This document shows, one piece after another, positions 36,877 through 47,480 of a stretch of DNA of 64,000 bases. The position numbers were made by a program, and so were the translations under genes. Source of the stretch: CAZCVI01 sp964502145 (GTDB taxonomy: Bacteria > Acidobacteriota > Aminicenantia > UBA2199); NCBI GenBank assembly GCA_964502145.1, contig CAZCVI010000005.1, positions 62,001 to 126,000 of the forward strand. The letters are read 5' to 3'. How positions within the stretch are numbered: position 1 is the first letter of the stretch; each line of letters starts with the position of its first letter. A model generated the notes under the pieces. The model was not told where the DNA came from, made no database searches, and saw only the letters and a list, made by a program, of their open reading frames with translations.

Positions 36877-39039
36877 ATGACAAAAAAAATGTTTATTTTT
36901 CTAATTGGTTCCGTGCTGCTAATGTTTGTTTTCTCCATAACAATGAATGTTTCTCTTCTCGCGCAAGATAAGGAAGAGCAAAAGGGAGAAGATATTGAAG
37001 ATTTTTCTCTTGAAGATTTGTTGAATGTGGAGATAACCACAGCGAGTAAGCAGGCGCAAAAGATTAGTGATATTCCAGCCAGTGTGGTCGTGGTTACCAG
37101 GGCTGAAATTGAAAAGTATGGGTACGAGGACCTCTCAGACGTATTGAGTAATATCCCCGGACTCTATATGGTTGACGATGGTCTTAATAAGAATTTTGGC
37201 GTTCGTGGATTCTTTGGAAACAGGGCAAATAGAAATTTGAGTATTCTGGTGAACGGTATCCCTCAGAGAGAAGATTCTTTTTCTGGTAATTTCTTGGAAC
37301 ATATCGCCATGCCGGTTGAAGCTATCGACAGGATAGAGGTAGTCAGAGGCCCTATGTCTGTTATTTATGGTAGTGGTGCTTTTTTCGGTGTTATCAATAT
37401 TATAACTAATATTGTGGATCAGAAGCCCGTTAGTATGATCACTGCTTCTTATGGTTCGGAACAAACCAAAAAGGTTGCAGTACGGTCATCCGGGAAATCA
37501 GGCGATTTCCAATATGCCTTTTCCGGTTCATTCTTTGGTACAAACGGACTTGATGAGCCATACAGTGCCATGGTTAGCGGGCCCGGAGTTTTGACTGCTT
37601 TCGGATTGACAGAAGATCAAACCACAGGTGGGCAATTGGAAAAGAATTCAAAATATTTCAATTTTTCTGGAGACTTCAAGGGATTTTATTTTGACGCATC
37701 CTATTCGGAAAATTATGAAGAGATATTGTTCACGTTACCCCCTGTTGCTGGTTCATCTGGTAATTATGGTATCTGGAAGTCAATGAGATTGGGTATCGGG
37801 TACAAAAAAAAGTTTTCTGAAAAACTATCTCTCGATTCAAAATTTTCTTATTTGACATCCAGGTGGCAATTAGGCTTTGAGGTTTTGCTACCTAACTATT
37901 ACGGCGTTGAAGATGATGATTCATACAGTTACAATGCAGAAATGAATCTGTTTTGGAATCCGACTTCAAAACTTAGTCTCCAATTTGGATTGAACCTTTA
38001 TAAAATCTTTGACGTTGCCGTTGACTTCGATCATCCACTATTCGGACTTAATAATTTCCGATACACTCTGGTGGACGGTGATTCCATTGAAACCCAATCT
38101 ATTTTAACTCAGATAACATACAATCTTTCTGACAAATTTAAGGTTGTGGTGGGGGGGCGCTTAGAGCGGGTCCCAGCATTTGACATTTTTTTCAGAATTG
38201 GAGTTGCGAATCCTTCAAGTCCCGGTTTTGGAACAAATGTTTCAAATATAGCAACCTCTGATCAGTCTGGTGTAGAATTTATTCCCCGTGCGGCTCTCAT
38301 TTATTCCCCCATTGACAAGCATGTTTTTAAACTTCTCTATGGAAAAGCCATTAATCGTCCGGGATTTTATCAGGCCACGGACATTCTTAATGGACATGAT
38401 CAACTTGAACCTGAGGAAATTCAAACACTCGAATTAAGTTACATCGGTCAAATCTCGAAAAATATTTCCATTGGGCTGAATCTCTTCAGAAATATGCTGG
38501 ATAAATTGATTTTTAGAACCTATATTATAAGACCTGATCACAGTTTGTTTACAAGCGAGGCTAATGTGGGAAAAATGAGCACAAATGGCGTGGAAATGAC
38601 ATTCACAGCCATACCTACAAAAAACTTGTTCTTTGAGTTCAGTGGAACATTGCAGGATACGAAGGACAAAAGACTCACTGGTATTGATGTCGGATATTCT
38701 CCAAAATTTCTTGGTTATATCAAGACCTCCTATAGTTTCACCAATGATATTTCGCTTGCTGTTACTGGAAATTATGTCGGTAAAATGGAAGCTTATTATG
38801 ATGAGACTTTGGCCGTTCCCGGACGAATCGGACAGAACGTGGACGGATATTTTCTTCTTGGGGCCAACCTGAGACTTAAGAATTTGTTTAGGACGGGATT
38901 ATTCCTGAACTTAAGAGGTTCTAATCTGTTGGATCAAGAGGTTCGATATCCCACCACTTCTAACAATAGTAATTATATAACCAGAGGTACGTTTGGAAGA
39001 AGTCGCTCTTTCCTTCTCACGATGGGATGGGAATTTTAG
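36877..39039 (+). CDS. TonB-dependent outer-membrane receptor
   Basis: 720 residues: signal peptide (about 1-29, ending SLLAQD), an N-terminal plug domain (SKQAQKISDIPASVVVVTRAE, IPGLYMVDDG, VNGIPQRED, DRIEVVRGPMSVIYGSGAFFGVINIIT) and a 22-strand beta-barrel ending in the outer-membrane signature GWEF. It resembles CirA/BtuB-type receptors that import siderophores or cofactors through TonB energy. Chosen start has a perfect ribosome-binding site; a longer frame from 36838 would overlap the leader ORF. Located just upstream of the NRPS, it could take up the NRPS product or its metal complex, or may simply share the locus. Confidence 0.93.
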   Translation: MTKKMFIFLIGSVLLMFVFSITMNVSLLAQDKEEQKGEDIEDFSLEDLLNVEITTASKQAQKISDIPASVVVVTRAEIEKYGYEDLSDVLSNIPGLYMVDDGLNKNFGVRGFFGNRANRNLSILVNGIPQREDSFSGNFLEHIAMPVEAIDRIEVVRGPMSVIYGSGAFFGVINIITNIVDQKPVSMITASYGSEQTKKVAVRSSGKSGDFQYAFSGSFFGTNGLDEPYSAMVSGPGVLTAFGLTEDQTTGGQLEKNSKYFNFSGDFKGFYFDASYSENYEEILFTLPPVAGSSGNYGIWKSMRLGIGYKKKFSEKLSLDSKFSYLTSRWQLGFEVLLPNYYGVEDDDSYSYNAEMNLFWNPTSKLSLQFGLNLYKIFDVAVDFDHPLFGLNNFRYTLVDGDSIETQSILTQITYNLSDKFKVVVGGRLERVPAFDIFFRIGVANPSSPGFGTNVSNIATSDQSGVEFIPRAALIYSPIDKHVFKLLYGKAINRPGFYQATDILNGHDQLEPEEIQTLELSYIGQISKNISIGLNLFRNMLDKLIFRTYIIRPDHSLFTSEANVGKMSTNGVEMTFTAIPTKNLFFEFSGTLQDTKDKRLTGIDVGYSPKFLGYIKTSYSFTNDISLAVTGNYVGKMEAYYDETLAVPGRIGQNVDGYFLLGANLRLKNLFRTGLFLNLRGSNLLDQEVRYPTTSNNSNYITRGTFGRSRSFLLTMGWEF

Positions 39040-39056
39040 GTAAAATAACTTTGTGA

Positions 39057-39120
39057 AAGATGTAAGAAGTAGGTTGTAAAAATATTTACACCTACTTCTT
39101 ACATCTTATTTTTATTTTTT
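39057..39120 (+). terminator. Intrinsic terminator after the TonB receptor
   Basis: AAGATGTAAGAAGTAGGT pairs perfectly with ACCTACTTCTTACATCTT (stem of at least 18 bp, loop around AAAAATATTT), followed by TATTTTTATTTTTT. It separates the receptor from the NRPS transcription unit. Confidence 0.92.
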
Positions 39121-39205
39121 GAATTCTCAAGTTTTTTAAATGAGTGGGCTTGATTCTTATCTCTTGTAGTTTATATGGTTAAAAAAATAAATCCGATTTT
39201 TTTCC

Positions 39206-39234
39206 TTGATTATTTTTTTTTTTTCAATTATATT
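39206..39234 (+). promoter_or_regulatory. Promoter for the NRPS operon
   Basis: TTGATT (39206-39211), 17-bp spacer containing a T12 run, TATATT (39229-39234). About 165 bp of leader separates it from the NRPS start and contains the leader ORF at 39340. The T-tract in the spacer may affect activity. Confidence 0.5.
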
Positions 39235-39339
39235 ATAATAATGAACAACAAAAATTATGATCGGTATTATGGAAGATATGATCACTTTGAATGGTGGTGT
39301 ATTTCTAAATTTTTAAAATTTTTTGAAGGAGAGTTTTAT

Positions 39340-39411
39340 ATGAAAAAAAGGCTATTGGGATTTTTTTTTCAAATAAATCAAATAATGGAGATTAACCATG
39401 AAAACCGATAA
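39340..39411 (+). CDS. 23-codon leader ORF overlapping the NRPS start
   Basis: ATG at 39340 has a strong ribosome-binding site (AAGGAGAG). The 23-residue frame (MKKRLLGFFFQINQ at the start) reads through the NRPS ribosome-binding site and stops 14 bases after the NRPS ATG. A longer in-frame ATG at 39241 lacks a good ribosome-binding site. Overlap in another frame suggests translational coupling, as for the ORF before the TonB receptor. Confidence 0.35.
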   Translation: MKKRLLGFFFQINQIMEINHENR

Positions 39412-42400
39412 CAGAAAATATTATCCTCTAACCCATGCCCAGAAGCGGATTTATTACGATGATAAATTGCATCCAAACACCTCTGCTAGTACTCAGGCTT
39501 TTATCGTCCGGTATAATAAAATTTTGGACAGGGTGTTACTGGAGAAGGCCATTAACAAGGTAATCTTGAAAAATGAAGGATTTCGCTTGAGAATCATGGA
39601 GTTCGACTTTGAGCCAGAGCCCTCACAGTATATTTTCCCCTACAAAGAGATATCCCTGGATCATATAGATTTCTCTGGTCCCATGGGTGAACGCCGGCTC
39701 AAAGAGTGGACTGAAAAAATCACTCAAAAAACGATTGATTTAATTGACCGAGACCTTTTTTATTTTTCCTATATCCGATTTAATGAAAATGAATCCGGAT
39801 ATTATCTGAAATTCCATCATATTGCCTCTGACGGTGGATCTTATCCACTAATATTTGCAGAAATCAATCAGATTTATAACGACCTTGAAACAGGAAGGAC
39901 CATTGATGAGAGTCCAAACCCTTCCTACCTGTCATATATCACCGATGAGCATGAATATTTGAATTCGGATCAGGTAGCCAAAGATCGTGAGTTTTGGCAC
40001 AATTATTTACTTCCTCTCCCGGAAGCCACGAATCTTACTGGTACAGGTAGTCCAGATAATATAAGAGGAACGGTGTTTGTGACTTCGATTCCTGATTCCT
40101 TGCGATCAATGATTGTTGAATACTGTGCGACCAATAATCGCTCTCTGTTTAAATTGTTCTTATCTGCTTTGGCGACCTATGTAACCAGGGCTACTGAAAG
40201 AGAGGAAATTATAATTGCCGGTACCAATCACAATCGATACCATACAAATCCCAAAAGACGAAAAGAGCTTGAAAAATCCGTAGGAATGTTTGTCAGCACT
40301 ATTCCGTTCAGGGTAAAAGCTAGTACGGATATGGCGTTTAATGAATTTGTAGAGAAAACTGGAAAAAATATAAACCATATCCTCAAAAAACACTCAGCCT
40401 ACCCATTTGATCGTTTGGTCACCGAGATAAGAGAAATCGCTGGAACTGAGATCGTACACATGTTGGATTTTCTTATATCTGGGCACGGTAATGTTGCCAA
40501 AGAGCCCTTTGTATTTGAGCATATTTACCAGGGATACCAGGGAAATGCGCTTACCATACACATCAATTATAATAATAAAGATATCGATGGTATACTTGAA
40601 TTGGAATACGAATATCAACTGGCACGATTCTCTGAATCAGATGTCAGTAGATTCCATCTGGGGATTGTCAATGTTTTATATGATGCACTCTCTTTCCCCG
40701 GTAAAAAATTATCAGAGCTTGAGCTTTTGTCGGCAGAAGAAAAAAGGATTATTCTGCATGAATTCAATGATTCGGCGATAAGCTACCCGCGAGATAAGAC
40801 CATTCAAGAGCTATTTGAAACTCATGTGGAAAAAACGCCGGAGAATATCGCCATTAAATATAAGAATGAAAGATTGACCTACCAGGAATTGAATGAGATA
40901 TCCAATCAATTGGCACGAGTATTGAGAAAAAAGGGGATAAAACCGGATAATCTTGTCGGTATTATGCTGGAGCGATCCATTGAGATGATGATCGGCATAT
41001 TGGGAATTTTAAAATCTGGGGGGGCGTATCTTCCAATAAACCCAGATTATCCAACAGACCGCATCCATTACTTGCTAAAAGACAGTTCTGCGAAATTGTT
41101 GCTGACTCAGGAAAAGTTTATCCAATTTAGCGAAACCTTTAATTATGAAGGTGAGGTAATCAACCTGGAAAACAAATCGCTTTCTCAGGGAGACAAAACT
41201 AATCTTGATAATGTGAATTCCCCTGAAGATTTGGCCTATATTATCTATACTTCAGGTTCAACTGGAATGCCGAAAGGAGTGCTGATCGAACATGTTTCCG
41301 CAATTAATACTTTATTGACATTAAACAAGAAATATCCACTCGATGCTTCCGATACCTATTTGTTAAAAACCTCATTTATGTTTGACGTATCGGTATCGGA
41401 GATTTTTGGCTGGTTCTGGGGGGGGGGAAGTATTACTGTTTTAGAACCAGGGGGAGAAAAAGATCCACAACTCATCTTGGACTCGATAGAGAGTGACAGG
41501 ATCACCCATCTTAATTTTGTACCATCAATGTTCAATTTATTTGTGAATGTTTTAGATTCTCAAAACATTGCTAAAATGAGAAGCTTGAAATATATCTTCT
41601 TAGCTGGTGAAGCCATCTGGCCCGATTCGATAATTAAATTTAGATATTTGGATTCCAAAGTAATAATAGAAAATATTTATGGTCCTACTGAGGCATCAAT
41701 CTATGCCACCAGATTCCCCCTGGCAAAATGGAAGAGATTGGGTTGTGTTCCCATTGGGGTACCCATTGATAACACAAAACTTTTTATTTTAAGCAGTGAA
41801 AGTAGTTCATTACTTGCATTGAAGGGTGTTGGTATCCCCGGTGAATTATGCATATCCGGAATTGGTTTAGCCAGGGGGTATCTGAATCGGCCTGAACTAA
41901 CAGCAGAAAAGTTTGCAGACAACCCCTTTACTGAGGCAGAGGGATGGGATCGTAGTTATAGTAAGCTCTACCGCACGGGTGACCTATGCCGATGGCAATC
42001 TGATGGTGATGTCGAGTATATGGGACGCATTGATTTCCAGGTAAAAGTCCGTGGTTTCCGCATTGAATTGGGAGAGATTGAGGCGTTTCTCTCGGGGATC
42101 GAAGAGATCAAAGAAGCGGTTGTTCTTGCAAGGGAGGATAGTGGAGGTGAAAAATACCTCTGTGCATATATTGTGTCAAATAAAGAGGTCAATATACCTG
42201 TCCTAAAAAAAACACTTGCAAAAAGTATACCGGAATATATGATTCCATCGCATTTTATGCAACTGGAAAAAATTCCTTTAAACCCAAGTGGGAAAATTGA
42301 CCGCAAGGCCTTACCCGCTCCCACCATTACGGAAAAAGGTGCTGATTACCAGGAGGCCCAGAATGAGATCGAAGGAAAACTGGTAGGCATATGGAGCGAA

Positions 42401-45400
42401 TTACTCCACATAAAAAAAGACATAATCAGTATTGATGACAGTTTTTTTAAATTGGGCGGACATTCCTTGAAGGTAGCTCTGATGATTGTTTTGATTCACA
42501 AAGAGTTGAATGTAAAGGTGCTGATGCATGAGGTCTTTGAATTATCTACCATTAGGAAATTGGCTGAATATATAAGGAATGCAAAACGAGAAATGTTTGT
42601 ATCCATAGAAAAAGCACCAAAAAGGGAGTTTTATCCGCAGACCTCAGCGCAAAAACGAATGTACTTCATGGCTCAACTGGAAACAGATAGCATCCTTTAC
42701 AATCTCCAATTGATGGATGTCTATTGCAAGGGTATAGACAAAAATAGGTTGGAGAGAGCGTTCAGAATGTTAATTGAAAGGCATGAAAGTTTGAGAACAT
42801 CTTTTTTGACGGTAGAGGGAGAACCTGTACAGAAAATCCATGATTTTGAGGAAGTGGGAGCGAACTTCGAGATCGAATACTATGAAACATCCGAGGACGG
42901 CTTGATCTATTCCGATATGAAAGGAAAAGAGTGGACAAAAGTCACAGGCGTTCCCTTTCAGGATGTTGTGGAGCATTTTGTTAGACCTTTTGATCTTACA
43001 AAGCCTCCATTGATAAGGGTCGGCATGGTTAAAATATGGGGAAACACAAAAATATTGATGCTGGATATGCATCATATCGTCTCGGATGGAACCTCATTGG
43101 TAATACTAATCAAAGATTTATGGATGTTATATGATGGTGAAGTGCTGCCCGAATTAAAGATTCAGTATAAAGATTATGCTGGATGGTGCAACCTTAAGCT
43201 CCAACAAGAGGAGGTAGAACAAAAAGAAGCCTTCTGGCTAAGAGAGTTCAGCGGTGAATTACCACTCTTAAATTTGCCCATAGATTTTCCCAGACCCGCA
43301 GTTCAAACTTTTGAGGGAGATATGCTGCATTTTGAAATTGGCAAGGAAGAAACGCACAGGTTAAATATGATGGGGCATGAACACGGTGAAACTCTTTATA
43401 TGGTGCTATTGGCTGTATATAATGTACTTTTGGCTAAATTAAGCGGTCAACAAGATATTTCGATCGGAACCTTTACCGCTGGCAGGGGACATGCCGATCT
43501 CCAAAATATCATCGGTATGTTTGTGGATACCTTGGTACTGAGAAATTACCCTGAAGGTGACCGGACTTTCAAGGAGTTTCTAAAGGATGTTAAGGCAAGA
43601 ACCATTAATGCTTTTGAGAATCAGGATTACCCACTTGAAAAATTGGTGAGTAAAGTTGCCGCAACACAGCAAAAAAACCGAAATCCATTGTTTGATGTCA
43701 CATTTGGACTTGACAATGAGGCTGAACGATCCGAAGACTATCTTTTGGACGTATTGATCTTGGACAAATCGAATCCATACAAACCTAAACGAGCTAAATT
43801 TGATATGATGCTGATGGGAGCAGAGACAGAAGAGGGACTGCAATTTATTATTGAATACAGTACAGCTTTATTTAAAGAAGAGACTATCGAGAGATTTGTA
43901 AAGTATTTTAAGAAAATTGTGTCCTCCGTTTCAACAGACATATGGCAGAGATTATCGGAAATCGAAATAATATCCTTGGAAGAAAAACTGGACATATTGT
44001 ACATATTTAATGATACAGAGGCTGAATATGAAAAGGATAAAACCATCTTCCAGGTATTTGAGGAGCAGGTGGAAAAAACTCCGGATAATATTGCGGTTAT
44101 TTTCCAGGATTGCTGGTTGTCTTACCGGGAATTTAATGGAAGAGTCAATCAATTGACACGCCTATTCAGGGAAAAAGGTGTTATCCCAGATACTGTTGTG
44201 GCCATAATGATTGAACGTTGTTTTGAAATGATGATTGGGATATTTGCCATCCAAAAAGCCGGTGGTGCATACTTACCAATAGAACCAAAATTCCCGTACC
44301 AACGCGTGGATTACCTGCTAAAAGATAGTTCCAGTAAATTTTTGTTAACTCTTGGAAAATTTTCTGAAAAAGTAGAGGCTGTTAATTTTAATGGTGAAGT
44401 GATTTACCTGGAGAATAAGTCACTTTACCAGGGTGATAAAACCAATCCCGAATTAGTGAATACACCCAGGGATATCGCGTACATTATTTATACTTCTGGT
44501 TCAACGGGTAAGCCTAAAGGGGTTATGATTGAGCATTTTTCGGTGATCAATAGGATAAACTGGATGCATAAAATGTATCCCATTGATTATAGGAGTGTAA
44601 TTTTACAAAAAACCACCTTTGTATTTGATGTTTCGGTTTGGGAGTTATTTTGGTGGAGCTTTAAAGGATCTGCACAGTATCTATTGATACCCGGTGGAGA
44701 AAAAGACCCTGCTTTAATTATTGAAGCCATTGAGAAGCATAATATCTCCCAGATGCATTTTGTGCCCTCCATGTTAAATGTTTTTCTCGGGTATATTGAG
44801 ATGAGTGACAGTTTGTATAAAAGTACAAGTTTAAGACATGTATTTGCCAGTGGTGAAGCGTTGACTGCCTACCAGGCGGCGAAGTTTAACGAATTGGTGT
44901 ATGAACGTACAAAGAAGGCACAGCTTATTAATTTTTATGGTCCCACCGAAGCCGCAGTGGATGTATCGTATTTTGACTGTCCTACTAACCAGAAAGCTGA
45001 AAAAATACCTATTGGAAAGCCAGTTGATAATACTCATTTGCTGGTGGTAACAAGTAAAATCGGTCTGCAGCCAATAAAAGTAGCAGGAGAGCTCTGTATT
45101 ACCGGTGATCAGCTAGCCAGGGGGTACTTGAATCGTCCAGAGTTAACTGCCGAGAAATTTATCGATAATCCGTTTTATACAGAAAGTAATTGGGGGCCTA
45201 TGTATAAGAAGCTTTATCGCACCGGTGACTTGGCCCACTGGTTACCAGATGGGAATATCGAGTATTTAGGCCGAATTGACTTCCAGGTCAAGGTCAGAGG
45301 ATTTCGCATCGAATTGGGGGAAATTGAAAGCAGGCTACTGGAGATAAAAGAAATTAAAGAAACGGTAGTGCTTGCAAAAGATGATAGTAAGGGAGATAAA

Positions 45401-47449
45401 TACCTCTGCGCATGGTTTGTTGCGGCTGGAACCGTTGACTTATCCTTACTCAGAAAAGCACTTTTAAAAAACATGCCGGATTACATGATTCCGTCATACT
45501 TTGTCCAAATTGACGAAATTCCATTAACTCCCAACGGGAAATTGGATAGGAAAGCACTGCCAGAACCGGAGGCAAAAGCTGAATCAGAGTACATTGCTCC
45601 CACAAACGAAACTGAAAAGATTCTGGCTGAAGTCTGGGCTCAAGTACTGGGTATGGAAAAGGTTGGGATCGATGACAATTTCTTTGATATTGGGGGGGAC
45701 TCACTAAAAACAATCCTAATTTCTGGAAAATTACAAAAAAAGAATAAAATTGTAAGTATTAACGATTTCTTTAAGAACCCGACTATCCGGCAATTGGCAC
45801 TGTGTGCCAGGGATTCAAAGAGAATAGAAGGTAATATTGCCCAAGATATTGTTGATAGATTAACTCAACTCTCTATAAACAACTGGATTGATGAGCAATT
45901 CGTCCATGTGTCCGGAGAAATAAGAGTAATCGAGGAAGCCTTCAATCTCATTCACGAACAAATAAAAGACGGCATTGGTAAAAAAGTCGGCGAAATGGTC
46001 AATAAAAAATGGAAAGGATTATTTGCAAAATTTGGAGGGGATAAAGATAGCAAAGACAATAGGGAAGCACGTAAAAAATTCGAATGTGAAATTTCTGAAG
46101 CCATTGGCAGGATTGAAGAGGGGACAATTATAGATAGAGTTTCTAGGCATCTTGCCAGCATAATGGAAATCAAGCTAAAGGAGGGGGGGGCAGGACTTGT
46201 GGAGTTCCTCAAGGAGAAAAACCACGATTTTTTTGATAAAGAACTCCAAGAAGGAAGAGAAAAAAGTAATGGTGAATATCAACTTATGATAGAGGAAAAT
46301 TTGCCCGACCTTTCGGATAAAAACAGATACGAAAATATACTCCTGACGGGAAGCACCGGTTATCTGGGGACTTACCTGACAGTTGAATTAATGCGTGCAA
46401 CCCTTAAGAATAAGGCAATTCTTCATCTCCCGGTGAGAGGGAAAACACTTGAAGAAGCACAGAAACGCTTCAAAGATAAAATATCCCACATTTTTGGCGA
46501 AACTGACTTTAATGCAATCAAAGAGCGGGTTAAAATCTTGCGGGCTGACTTAACGGAAGAACGATTTGGAATGTCTGAAGATCAGTACAACGATTTGGCA
46601 AATACCGTTGATGCTGTAGTACATTCCGCTGCCCTGGTAAAGCATTATGGGGAATACCAGGATCTCTATAAAAATAATGTGGAAGTTACCGAACGCCTAC
46701 TTAAATTTGCATTAAAGGGGAAAAAGAAAGATTTCCATTTTATTTCGACTGTAGATGTCGGTCGAGGAGTTATCCAAGATCGAAATTATTTGCTCTTCAC
46801 GGAATTTTGTCATAATGAAGGACAGGTGCCCGAACATCTCTATATCAAAAGTAAACTTGAAGCTGAAAATAAAGTCATAGCCTACAGAATAGAAGGGTTA
46901 AATACATCGATATACAGGGTGGGAAATCTGACTTTCGATAGAGGCTGGGGGTATTTTCAGGAAAATATTAAAGATAATTTCTTCTATTCCCTGGTGAAGT
47001 CTGTTATAAAAGTGGGATTAATATCGGAAAATATGAGGGAATTAGCATTTGACTTGTCTTATGTTGACCTTTCAGCCCGGTTTATTGTTGCCCTGTTGAG
47101 AATAAAAAATCTTGCGAATAAGACATTCCATATATTTAATCCCAACAGATTGCCTATGATGGAGATGATAGAATTATTGAAAAAGGCTGATGTCGAGGTA
47201 GGAGTGGTGGAAAAAGGGAGGATTAGTGGACATTTGGAAAGTTTAAAAGGTAACGAAGAAGCTGAGAAAATCATTCATCGTATGCAAGCCGATTCATGGG
47301 TCTGGGACGAAATACCAGCCACACGATTAGAACTCGTAAACGATTGGACAGTAATGCTGCTGAAAAAGTTAGGCTATTGCTGGCCAGAAGTAGATAAACA
47401 GCAGATTAAAAAAATGATTGCTTACGGGAAAGATGTTGGGTTTTTATGA
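39398..47449 (+). CDS. Two-module NRPS ending in a thioester reductase domain
   Basis: 2683 residues. Order: C1 (about 1-430, HHIASDG near 140), A1 (about 468-960, YTSGSTGMPKG near 617), T1 (LGGHSL, Ser about 1022), C2 (about 1078-1500, HHIVSDG near 1224), A2 (about 1547-2050, YTSGSTGKPKG near 1697), T2 (IGGDSL, Ser about 2101), an unusual helical insert (about 2145-2305) and an SDR-type reductase (about 2313-2683, LLTGSTGYLGTYL, YIKSK active-site Tyr/Lys). A C domain in front of module 1 implies an acylated starter; the R domain releases an aldehyde or alcohol. A2 pocket residues read approximately D-V-W-H-F-S-F-V-D-K, close to serine codes. A1 reads D-V-S-N-F-A-I-I-Y-K, unassigned. All core motifs look intact. 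Confidence 0.93.
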   Translation: MKTDNRKYYPLTHAQKRIYYDDKLHPNTSASTQAFIVRYNKILDRVLLEKAINKVILKNEGFRLRIMEFDFEPEPSQYIFPYKEISLDHIDFSGPMGERRLKEWTEKITQKTIDLIDRDLFYFSYIRFNENESGYYLKFHHIASDGGSYPLIFAEINQIYNDLETGRTIDESPNPSYLSYITDEHEYLNSDQVAKDREFWHNYLLPLPEATNLTGTGSPDNIRGTVFVTSIPDSLRSMIVEYCATNNRSLFKLFLSALATYVTRATEREEIIIAGTNHNRYHTNPKRRKELEKSVGMFVSTIPFRVKASTDMAFNEFVEKTGKNINHILKKHSAYPFDRLVTEIREIAGTEIVHMLDFLISGHGNVAKEPFVFEHIYQGYQGNALTIHINYNNKDIDGILELEYEYQLARFSESDVSRFHLGIVNVLYDALSFPGKKLSELELLSAEEKRIILHEFNDSAISYPRDKTIQELFETHVEKTPENIAIKYKNERLTYQELNEISNQLARVLRKKGIKPDNLVGIMLERSIEMMIGILGILKSGGAYLPINPDYPTDRIHYLLKDSSAKLLLTQEKFIQFSETFNYEGEVINLENKSLSQGDKTNLDNVNSPEDLAYIIYTSGSTGMPKGVLIEHVSAINTLLTLNKKYPLDASDTYLLKTSFMFDVSVSEIFGWFWGGGSITVLEPGGEKDPQLILDSIESDRITHLNFVPSMFNLFVNVLDSQNIAKMRSLKYIFLAGEAIWPDSIIKFRYLDSKVIIENIYGPTEASIYATRFPLAKWKRLGCVPIGVPIDNTKLFILSSESSSLLALKGVGIPGELCISGIGLARGYLNRPELTAEKFADNPFTEAEGWDRSYSKLYRTGDLCRWQSDGDVEYMGRIDFQVKVRGFRIELGEIEAFLSGIEEIKEAVVLAREDSGGEKYLCAYIVSNKEVNIPVLKKTLAKSIPEYMIPSHFMQLEKIPLNPSGKIDRKALPAPTITEKGADYQEAQNEIEGKLVGIWSELLHIKKDIISIDDSFFKLGGHSLKVALMIVLIHKELNVKVLMHEVFELSTIRKLAEYIRNAKREMFVSIEKAPKREFYPQTSAQKRMYFMAQLETDSILYNLQLMDVYCKGIDKNRLERAFRMLIERHESLRTSFLTVEGEPVQKIHDFEEVGANFEIEYYETSEDGLIYSDMKGKEWTKVTGVPFQDVVEHFVRPFDLTKPPLIRVGMVKIWGNTKILMLDMHHIVSDGTSLVILIKDLWMLYDGEVLPELKIQYKDYAGWCNLKLQQEEVEQKEAFWLREFSGELPLLNLPIDFPRPAVQTFEGDMLHFEIGKEETHRLNMMGHEHGETLYMVLLAVYNVLLAKLSGQQDISIGTFTAGRGHADLQNIIGMFVDTLVLRNYPEGDRTFKEFLKDVKARTINAFENQDYPLEKLVSKVAATQQKNRNPLFDVTFGLDNEAERSEDYLLDVLILDKSNPYKPKRAKFDMMLMGAETEEGLQFIIEYSTALFKEETIERFVKYFKKIVSSVSTDIWQRLSEIEIISLEEKLDILYIFNDTEAEYEKDKTIFQVFEEQVEKTPDNIAVIFQDCWLSYREFNGRVNQLTRLFREKGVIPDTVVAIMIERCFEMMIGIFAIQKAGGAYLPIEPKFPYQRVDYLLKDSSSKFLLTLGKFSEKVEAVNFNGEVIYLENKSLYQGDKTNPELVNTPRDIAYIIYTSGSTGKPKGVMIEHFSVINRINWMHKMYPIDYRSVILQKTTFVFDVSVWELFWWSFKGSAQYLLIPGGEKDPALIIEAIEKHNISQMHFVPSMLNVFLGYIEMSDSLYKSTSLRHVFASGEALTAYQAAKFNELVYERTKKAQLINFYGPTEAAVDVSYFDCPTNQKAEKIPIGKPVDNTHLLVVTSKIGLQPIKVAGELCITGDQLARGYLNRPELTAEKFIDNPFYTESNWGPMYKKLYRTGDLAHWLPDGNIEYLGRIDFQVKVRGFRIELGEIESRLLEIKEIKETVVLAKDDSKGDKYLCAWFVAAGTVDLSLLRKALLKNMPDYMIPSYFVQIDEIPLTPNGKLDRKALPEPEAKAESEYIAPTNETEKILAEVWAQVLGMEKVGIDDNFFDIGGDSLKTILISGKLQKKNKIVSINDFFKNPTIRQLALCARDSKRIEGNIAQDIVDRLTQLSINNWIDEQFVHVSGEIRVIEEAFNLIHEQIKDGIGKKVGEMVNKKWKGLFAKFGGDKDSKDNREARKKFECEISEAIGRIEEGTIIDRVSRHLASIMEIKLKEGGAGLVEFLKEKNHDFFDKELQEGREKSNGEYQLMIEENLPDLSDKNRYENILLTGSTGYLGTYLTVELMRATLKNKAILHLPVRGKTLEEAQKRFKDKISHIFGETDFNAIKERVKILRADLTEERFGMSEDQYNDLANTVDAVVHSAALVKHYGEYQDLYKNNVEVTERLLKFALKGKKKDFHFISTVDVGRGVIQDRNYLLFTEFCHNEGQVPEHLYIKSKLEAENKVIAYRIEGLNTSIYRVGNLTFDRGWGYFQENIKDNFFYSLVKSVIKVGLISENMRELAFDLSYVDLSARFIVALLRIKNLANKTFHIFNPNRLPMMEMIELLKKADVEVGVVEKGRISGHLESLKGNEEAEKIIHRMQADSWVWDEIPATRLELVNDWTVMLLKKLGYCWPEVDKQQIKKMIAYGKDVGFL

Positions 47450-47480
47450 TAAAGAGTGTCGTCTATACTGGAGGAGAACA

